A program made the position numbers and the translations under genes. DNA of 9,268 nt from Anaerolineales bacterium (GTDB taxonomy: Bacteria > Chloroflexota > Anaerolineae > Anaerolineales > Villigracilaceae): the NCBI GenBank assembly GCA_020847355.1, contig JADLCG010000261.1, positions 1-9,268 on the forward strand, read 5' to 3'. Each line of letters opens with the position of its first letter. The stretch's first letter is position 1. This document shows, piece by piece, positions 5,554-9,268 of the stretch. The notes below the pieces were generated by a model that did no database searches, had not been told where the DNA came from, and was given only the letters and a program-made list of their open reading frames with translations.

Positions 5554-7293
5554 TTATTTGGGAGCGTTCAAGAATGCGCCGAACAAGGCATTCCAGTACG
5601 TGAAGTCGCCGGTGCGGCCCTTATGATTCGGGTTCGCGGCGTCCCATTGCAGGGAGAGGGAAGCAACCACGTCGTTCGCGTCGAAGGTCGAGCCATCATG
5701 GAAGGTGACGCCTTCGCGCAGGTGGAAGGTCCAGACGGTCAAATCGTCATTGGCTTCATAAGATTCAGCCAAAACGGGTTCAACTTCTGTTCCGCCGATT
5801 TTGTAACCGAGCAGGGACTGAGTCACTTGTTCGCAAGCGCGTAAGGATTCGCCGTCGGTCTCGTCCGCGCAGAAGAGCGAACCGGGTTCGCCGTTTTGCA
5901 TCCAGACGAAAGTATCGCTACCGTTATCCATCACGGAGAAGACTTCGTTGCCCAGCGGGCTGGAGTGCGCGCCGGTAACGCTGGCTTTGAAGGCAACCGC
6001 GGAGCCGCCGTGCGCCACAGGGATCACAGGCACGTGCGTGCGGATCGCGTTGTCAGCGGTTTCGTAGTATGGCTTGCGGTCGGAGTCAGAAGCGAGTTGC
6101 GCGGCTTTGGTCAACGCGGCGGTGATGTCTTCAAACTTATCGCCGAATTGATCGGAAGCGGTGGCGCCAAAGTGGTAATCAAGGAAGTTGGTTTGATCGG
6201 GATAGTCCGCGCCCCAGCCGAGGAGGTGGATGCCAGCCAATTGACCAGCGGCGGCGGCATCGAGGAAGGCGGTGGATTCCATCACTTCAATCTTCGCATT
6301 GATGTTCAAATTCTCTTTGAGTTGGGTTTGAATATCTTGAGCGACGATGTTGGGGTCTGGGAGGTAGCTACGAGCCACGTCGCGGTAATTCAAGACGGTA
6401 TCGAAACCATCGGGATAACCAGCTTCGGCGAGCAAAGCTTTCGCGGCGGCGGCGTCAAAGCCATACCATTTTTCGCCCACGCAACCATTCGGGATGGCGC
6501 ACGGGGTGAAGAAGTCGGCAACTTCAGAACCAGCGGGGTAGAAGTTGTCCACAATGCGCTGGCGATCAATGCCCATAGCAATCGCTTGGCGGACTTTTTC
6601 GTTAGCCAAAGGATTCGTAGCGTTGTCAAAGCCTTCAATTTTCGGATTGTTATTGAAGCCGATGTACATCACGTTCAAAGCCGGGCGGGTGATCAATTGG
6701 AGGTTGGAATCGCCTTCGACGGTGGCGAAATCATCTGGTCCAACGTTATCAATACCATCTACAGTTCCGGATTGGAGTTCGAGCAAACGTTGAGCGGCTT
6801 CGGTGCTCCATTTGAAGACGAGCGTTTGAGCGTGAGCGGGTTCGCCCCAATAGCCATCGTAACGAGTGAAGATAACTTGATTGCCGTGATCCCAGGTCTC
6901 TAACTTGTAAGGACCGGTGCCGATGGGGTGTTCGAGCAAATCGCCCGCGCCGCCAGTGGAATCAAGATATTCTTGAGGCTCAATGGCGAACGAAGAGAAA
7001 GCGATCTTGGACGGCAAGGCTGGGTCTGGAGCGCACAGTTCAAATTGAACGGTGTGTTCGTCAATCGCCTTGATGGACTTGAATTCGCCGCCATAATCAC
7101 AATTGGGAGCCTCAACAGCGAGACCCTCATATGCCATGGGAGCTTCAGTCGCGGCTTCAGTTGCCGCTTCAGTTGCGGCTTCGGTTGCGGCTTCGGTCGC
7201 AACCGGGGCTTGGGTGACGGGAGCGCCACAAGCCGCAAGTACGATGCTTGCTAAAACCAATAGCGAAAACAAAACAGAAAGGTTTTTTTTCAC
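5554..7293 (-). CDS. Peptide/nickel-type substrate-binding lipoprotein (SBP_bac_5), apparently circularly permuted
   Basis: A 579-residue extracytoplasmic solute receptor for the adjacent permeases. Residues 1-22 are a lipoprotein signal peptide with lipobox LAAC (C22 lipidated), followed by an AATE repeat linker (32-51). Family motifs are present in an unusual order. First come IKAIDEHTVQFEL (74-86), HPIGTGPYKL (122-131), DGYWG (146-150), VRQAIAMGIDR (234-244), AKALLAEAGYPDGF (284-297) and the C-lobe end at about 421-455. Only then come GTEVEPVLAESYEAND (501-516), WTFHLREGVTFHDG (521-534) and DANDVVASL (538-546), which in E. coli DppA form the N-terminal third. All three blocks align with DppA by eye, so the protein is complete but permuted. 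Six cysteines besides C22 may form disulfides. The start is GTG, with GGAGGAG four bases upstream. The gene opens the operon. The ligand is unknown. Confidence 0.92.
   Translation of the reverse strand: MKKNLSVLFSLLVLASIVLAACGAPVTQAPVATEAATEAATEAATEAATEAPMAYEGLAVEAPNCDYGGEFKSIKAIDEHTVQFELCAPDPALPSKIAFSSFAIEPQEYLDSTGGAGDLLEHPIGTGPYKLETWDHGNQVIFTRYDGYWGEPAHAQTLVFKWSTEAAQRLLELQSGTVDGIDNVGPDDFATVEGDSNLQLITRPALNVMYIGFNNNPKIEGFDNATNPLANEKVRQAIAMGIDRQRIVDNFYPAGSEVADFFTPCAIPNGCVGEKWYGFDAAAAKALLAEAGYPDGFDTVLNYRDVARSYLPDPNIVAQDIQTQLKENLNINAKIEVMESTAFLDAAAAGQLAGIHLLGWGADYPDQTNFLDYHFGATASDQFGDKFEDITAALTKAAQLASDSDRKPYYETADNAIRTHVPVIPVAHGGSAVAFKASVTGAHSSPLGNEVFSVMDNGSDTFVWMQNGEPGSLFCADETDGESLRACEQVTQSLLGYKIGGTEVEPVLAESYEANDDLTVWTFHLREGVTFHDGSTFDANDVVASLSLQWDAANPNHKGRTGDFTYWNALFGAFLNAPK
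7142..7201 (-). repeat. Five tandem 12-bp repeats encoding the AATE linker
   Basis: Five in-frame copies of a 12-base unit (GCTTCAGTTGCG and close variants on the + strand) encode Ala-Ala-Thr-Glu repeats after the lipidated cysteine. The copies differ only at synonymous or near-synonymous bases. Such linkers hold a binding domain away from the membrane. The repeat number could vary between strains through replication slippage without shifting the frame. Confidence 0.9.
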
Positions 7294-7297
7294 GTTT

Positions 7298-7304
7298 CTC
7301 CTCC
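7298..7304 (-). promoter_or_regulatory. Strong Shine-Dalgarno that decides the GTG start of the binding protein
   Basis: GGAGGAG on the - strand lies four bases before the GTG at 7293-7291 (six bases counted from GGAGG). No in-frame ATG gives a signal peptide with a lysine-rich start, so the GTG start is secure. A second site of similar strength (AAGGAGG, about 7378-7372) lies further up the leader but has no start codon at a useful distance. Confidence 0.85.
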
Positions 7305-7394
7305 ATAGAGAATGTTAGGGGTTGGATTTTTTCATTAGGGAAATTAGGGATAACACTCGCTCGCAGAGCACCTCCTTCCAAAATGACTGGCAAA

Positions 7395-7400
7395 ATTATA
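7395..7400 (-). promoter_or_regulatory. -10 element of the transporter operon promoter
   Basis: A perfect TATAAT on the - strand (preceded by GTG, as in the tRNA promoter) lies two bases past the stop of the radical SAM gene. It predicts a start near 7388 and a leader of about 95 bases. No clear -35 is seen; the position 17 bases upstream, inside the end of the radical SAM gene, reads CAGCCA. TTAGGG (+ strand) occurs three times in the leader, at 7315, 7335 and 7344, and GCTC-TGC-GAGC forms a small palindrome near 7360. No terminator separates this promoter from the radical SAM gene, so read-through is possible. Confidence 0.45.
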
Positions 7401-7402
7401 CA

Positions 7403-8515
7403 CTAATACAAGGTAAATGGCTGTCCAGCCTGATTTCGCCGCGCCGTAACCGGTTCCTGTGACCATAACCCGGGAATCTTTTGTCCGCACTTGGAACATT
7501 TTCCCGCGCTTGTGATTTGATATTCCTCAATGCGATATCCGCGCCGCTTCACTAGCTGATGATTGCACGCCGGACAATAGGTATTTTCATACTCCCCAAC
7601 TTGATTTGGCAAATTGCCAACATAAATAAATTTCAAACCCGCCTCGCGTCCAATCTCCGCCGCGCGGATTAATGTCTGCGCGTCCGTATTATTCGGCGCG
7701 GTCATTTTATAATCCTTATGAAAAGCGGTGACATGCCACGGAATCTCCGGCGCAACTTGAGCGATGAACTTCGCCGCATCCCATAATTCTTCAGTTGAAT
7801 CGTTGAAGCCGGGGATGACTAACGTCACAACTTCCACCCACAAGCCCGCTTGCTTGGCGCGCACAATTCCATCCAATGTATTTTGTAAAACCCCGCCCAA
7901 TTTACGATAATTACCGTCGCGCATACATTTCAAATCCACTTTATAAGCGTCTAAATACGGCGCAAGATACCGCATGACTTCATCCGTATTATTGCCGTTG
8001 GAAACATACGCGCACAACAACCCATTCCGCTTGGCTAATTTGAAAATCTCAACCGCCCATTCGCTGGTGATCAACGGCTCATTATAAGAAGAAACCACCG
8101 CCGCGGCATTCACGCTTTGGGCAAATTCAATCAATTCCTGCGGAGCGATCTCGCGGATCAAGCGCGCGGAAACTTCCGAAGCCGGGTCGCGCAACGCTTG
8201 CGAAGTGATCCAATTTTGGCAATAGCCGCAGTGAAAATCACACCCTAACATGCCAAAGGTCAAAGCGTTGGCGCCGGGGAAAACGTGAAAGAAAGGCTTC
8301 TTCTCAATTGGGTCATTTTGTAATGCCGCCACATAACCGTAAGGCGCAAATAATTTCCCGCCTCGATTGAATCTCACTTGGCAAATCCCGCGTTTGCCTT
8401 CGCGAATCAAACAGCGATGTCCGCAGGCGAAGCAACGCACGGCTTGGTCTGCAAGCATTTCAGATAACTCGCCTTCCCGCGTCAAACGATCCAATTGATT
8501 CGCAAACGAACTCAT
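7403..8515 (-). CDS. amrS: AmmeMemoRadiSam system radical SAM enzyme (AmrS family, PflA-like)
   Basis: A 370-residue cytoplasmic radical SAM protein, counted from the ATG at 8515. The cluster motif is C92-x3-C96-x2-C99 (GCDFHCGYCQNW), which binds the [4Fe-4S] cluster that cleaves S-adenosylmethionine. An N-terminal cysteine set precedes it (C28-x2-C31-x3-C35, C45) with HRCLIREGKRGIC, the AmrS-type signature. The stretch DPIEKKPFFHVFPG and the barrel motifs SYNEPL, YVSNGN and KVDLKC are likewise characteristic. A C-terminal C-x2-C pair set (314/317 and 340/343) looks like a zinc ribbon. The family is named for its association with AMMECR1-like and Memo-like proteins, neither of which is in this window; its reaction is not established. 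A TTG three codons upstream is possible but less likely. The stop codon abuts the transporter promoter. Confidence 0.9.
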   Translation of the reverse strand: MSSFANQLDRLTREGELSEMLADQAVRCFACGHRCLIREGKRGICQVRFNRGGKLFAPYGYVAALQNDPIEKKPFFHVFPGANALTFGMLGCDFHCGYCQNWITSQALRDPASEVSARLIREIAPQELIEFAQSVNAAAVVSSYNEPLITSEWAVEIFKLAKRNGLLCAYVSNGNNTDEVMRYLAPYLDAYKVDLKCMRDGNYRKLGGVLQNTLDGIVRAKQAGLWVEVVTLVIPGFNDSTEELWDAAKFIAQVAPEIPWHVTAFHKDYKMTAPNNTDAQTLIRAAEIGREAGLKFIYVGNLPNQVGEYENTYCPACNHQLVKRRGYRIEEYQITSAGKCSKCGQKIPGLWSQEPVTARRNQAGQPFTLY

Positions 8516-8521
8516 TATAAT
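8514..8521. promoter_or_regulatory. Palindromic -10 element (ATTATAAT) between divergent genes
   Basis: ATTATAAT is its own reverse complement and so offers TATAAT on both strands. On the + strand TATAAT (8516-8521) ends six bases before the mobA ATG at 8528, with TTGATT 15 bases upstream at 8495-8500. Transcription would then begin on the ATG. On the - strand the same bases overlap the radical SAM ATG (8515-8513), so a transcript from them would miss that start codon; that gene probably uses a promoter inside mobA. The two start codons are only 12 bases apart. Confidence 0.5.
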
Positions 8522-8527
8522 CAACCT

Positions 8528-9142
8528 ATGTTAACTATCGCCATTCAAGCCGGCGGGCAATCCGCGCGGATGGGAACCGATAAAGCGCTGAAATTATTTT
8601 TGGGTCGCCCGTTGATTCAAAGAATCTTTGAACGCCTAACGCCGATTGCCGATGAAATGATTGTAACGACAAATCGCCCGTCTGAATATAGTTTCCTTAA
8701 TACGCGCCTCGTTACGGACCGGATGGTTGGGCGCGGCGCCTTAGGCGGACTCTACACTGCAATATCTTCGGCTACGCATCCGTTTGTGGGCGTGGTCGCT
8801 TGCGATCTGCCGTTCGCTAGCAAAATGTTTTTTGAAAGGGCAACCCGCTGGATGGTCGAAGCGGAAGCGGATGTTGTTCTCGTCAAAGATGAAAAAGGCT
8901 ATCAACCCTTTCACGCTTTATATCGTCAGGCGGCGTGTTTGCCGATTATCCAAGCCGCGCTTGAAGCGGATGAATGGAAGGCGACGGGCTGGTTATCCAA
9001 AGTAAAACTGCGCGTTTTGACGCAAGCGGAAATCGAAAGTTTTGACGCGCAAAATTTATGCTTTTGGAATGTGAACACGCCGGCAGAGTTTGCCCAAGCC
9101 GAAGAGTTTGCGCGAGAAAATCAAAAAGGAATCGCGCGATAA
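8528..9142 (+). CDS. mobA: MobA, molybdenum cofactor guanylyltransferase
   Basis: A 204-residue cytoplasmic enzyme that transfers GMP from GTP to molybdopterin to make the guanine dinucleotide form of the molybdenum cofactor. The N-terminal nucleotide loop is AGGQSARMGTDKAL (8-21), the MobA signature including the Arg and Lys that bind GTP phosphates. The metal-binding motif is VACDLPF (90-96, D93). GYQPFHALY (124-132) and the C-terminal WNVNTPAEFAQAE (180-192) also match the family. The length is usual. The ATG at 8528 is chosen because the domain starts at once with LTIAIQAGG; the longer open frame starts with TTG and adds nothing conserved. There is no Shine-Dalgarno, while TATAAT lies six bases upstream. 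The presence of mobA implies bis-MGD enzymes, such as formate dehydrogenase or nitrate reductase types, elsewhere in the genome. Confidence 0.93.
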   Translation: MLTIAIQAGGQSARMGTDKALKLFLGRPLIQRIFERLTPIADEMIVTTNRPSEYSFLNTRLVTDRMVGRGALGGLYTAISSATHPFVGVVACDLPFASKMFFERATRWMVEAEADVVLVKDEKGYQPFHALYRQAACLPIIQAALEADEWKATGWLSKVKLRVLTQAEIESFDAQNLCFWNVNTPAEFAQAEEFARENQKGIAR

Positions 9143-9150
9143 CAAGTGAG

Positions 9151-9156
9151 TATAAT
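9151..9156 (+). promoter_or_regulatory. -10 element of the thioesterase gene, leaderless layout
   Basis: TATAAT is followed by six bases and the ATG at 9163, the same layout as at mobA. It lies in the 20-base gap after the mobA stop. No Shine-Dalgarno is present, and the -35 position (GGAATC at 17 bases) is weak. Transcription would begin at the A of the start codon. Confidence 0.5.
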
Positions 9157-9162
9157 TGCGCT

Positions 9163-9268
9163 ATGAGCGAATATAAATTCTTCTACCCAACCGAAGTCCG
9201 TTATGGGGATTTAGACCCGCAAGGGCATGTGAACAACGCCAAATACCTGACTTATTTTGAGCAGGCGC
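9163..9268 (+). CDS. N-terminus of a 4HBT-family acyl-CoA thioesterase (3' truncated)
   Basis: Thirty-five residues are visible before the window ends. The sequence VRYGDLDPQGHVNNAKYLTYFEQA (12-35) carries the hot-dog fold signature D-x-x-G-H-V-N-N, with D18 at the catalytic aspartate position of 4-hydroxybenzoyl-CoA thioesterase and YbgC/FadM relatives. The next helix (KYLTYFEQA) also fits. These small cytoplasmic enzymes hydrolyse acyl-CoA thioesters; chain length and role cannot be read from this fragment. The gene follows mobA closely on the same strand but appears to have its own promoter. Confidence 0.85.
   Translation, partial: MSEYKFFYPTEVRYGDLDPQGHVNNAKYLTYFEQA

Noticed and set aside
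5896..6903. A 335-codon open frame on the + strand opposite the binding-protein gene
   Set aside because: It lies wholly antisense to a gene with clear family motifs, its product is rich in Gly, Val and Arg without recognisable domains, and no ribosome site precedes it. It is a by-product of the codon bias of the real gene.
7142..7201. The tandem 12-bp repeats as a CRISPR array or an origin iteron set
   Set aside because: There are no spacers, the units are in frame, and they encode a regular AATE linker directly after the lipobox cysteine.
7169..7393. A 74-codon frame on the - strand spanning the transporter leader
   Set aside because: It starts at a non-ATG codon at the predicted transcription start and overlaps the signal peptide and linker of the binding protein in another frame. 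A leader peptide is not supported.
8495..8527. An upstream TTG start for mobA that would add 11 residues
   Set aside because: The added residues are not conserved in MobA, the TTG lacks a ribosome site, and the ATG at 8528 starts right before the nucleotide-binding loop with a well-placed -10.

Overview
The window reads as a piece of a bacterial chromosome of moderate GC content, most likely from Chloroflexota (Anaerolineae-like). That assignment is an inference. It rests on the style of the lipoprotein (lipobox Cys followed by an Ala/Thr/Glu repeat linker), on the style of the AmrS-type radical SAM protein, and on transcripts that look leaderless. No rRNA or other phylogenetic marker is present.

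Layout: (1) positions 1-176, + strand, hold the 3' end of a sulfatase/alkaline-phosphatase-superfamily gene, and a strong hairpin terminator follows at 307-348. (2) A large - strand gene (359-2839) encodes a kinase-like N-terminal region fused to a multi-pass membrane region, function unknown. (3) A 600-base spacer (2840-3440) is not empty. It carries a MITE-like palindromic repeat that may supply the kinase-like gene's promoter, a candidate small RNA with its own promoter and terminator, tRNA-Arg(CCU), and the terminator of the next operon. (4) A - strand peptide/nickel-type ABC transporter operon (7293 down to 3441) is ordered substrate-binding lipoprotein, DppB-type permease, DppC-type permease. 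A strong GAAA-capped hairpin lies between the first two genes, and no ATPase genes are present. (5) A divergent pair starts around 8515/8528: an AmmeMemoRadiSam-type radical SAM enzyme (-) and MobA (+). (6) A 4HBT-family thioesterase starts at 9163 and runs off the end.

The most striking observation is that the substrate-binding lipoprotein looks circularly permuted. The segment that normally begins a mature SBP_bac_5 protein (through the motif FHDG...DANDVV) sits at the C-terminus. The segment that normally follows it comes directly after the lipoprotein linker. The old C-terminus runs into the old N-terminus in one continuous frame.

Two + strand genes (mobA and the thioesterase), and possibly the kinase-like gene, have a TATAAT or TATATT hexamer exactly six bases before the ATG and no Shine-Dalgarno sequence. 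This is the layout expected of leaderless mRNAs. The transporter genes instead use a Shine-Dalgarno (strong for the binding protein, modest for DppC). Working together: the lipoprotein would capture a peptide-like solute outside the membrane and pass it to the DppB/DppC channel, powered by ATPases encoded elsewhere. MobA serves molybdenum cofactor maturation. The remaining genes have no evident link to these two processes.
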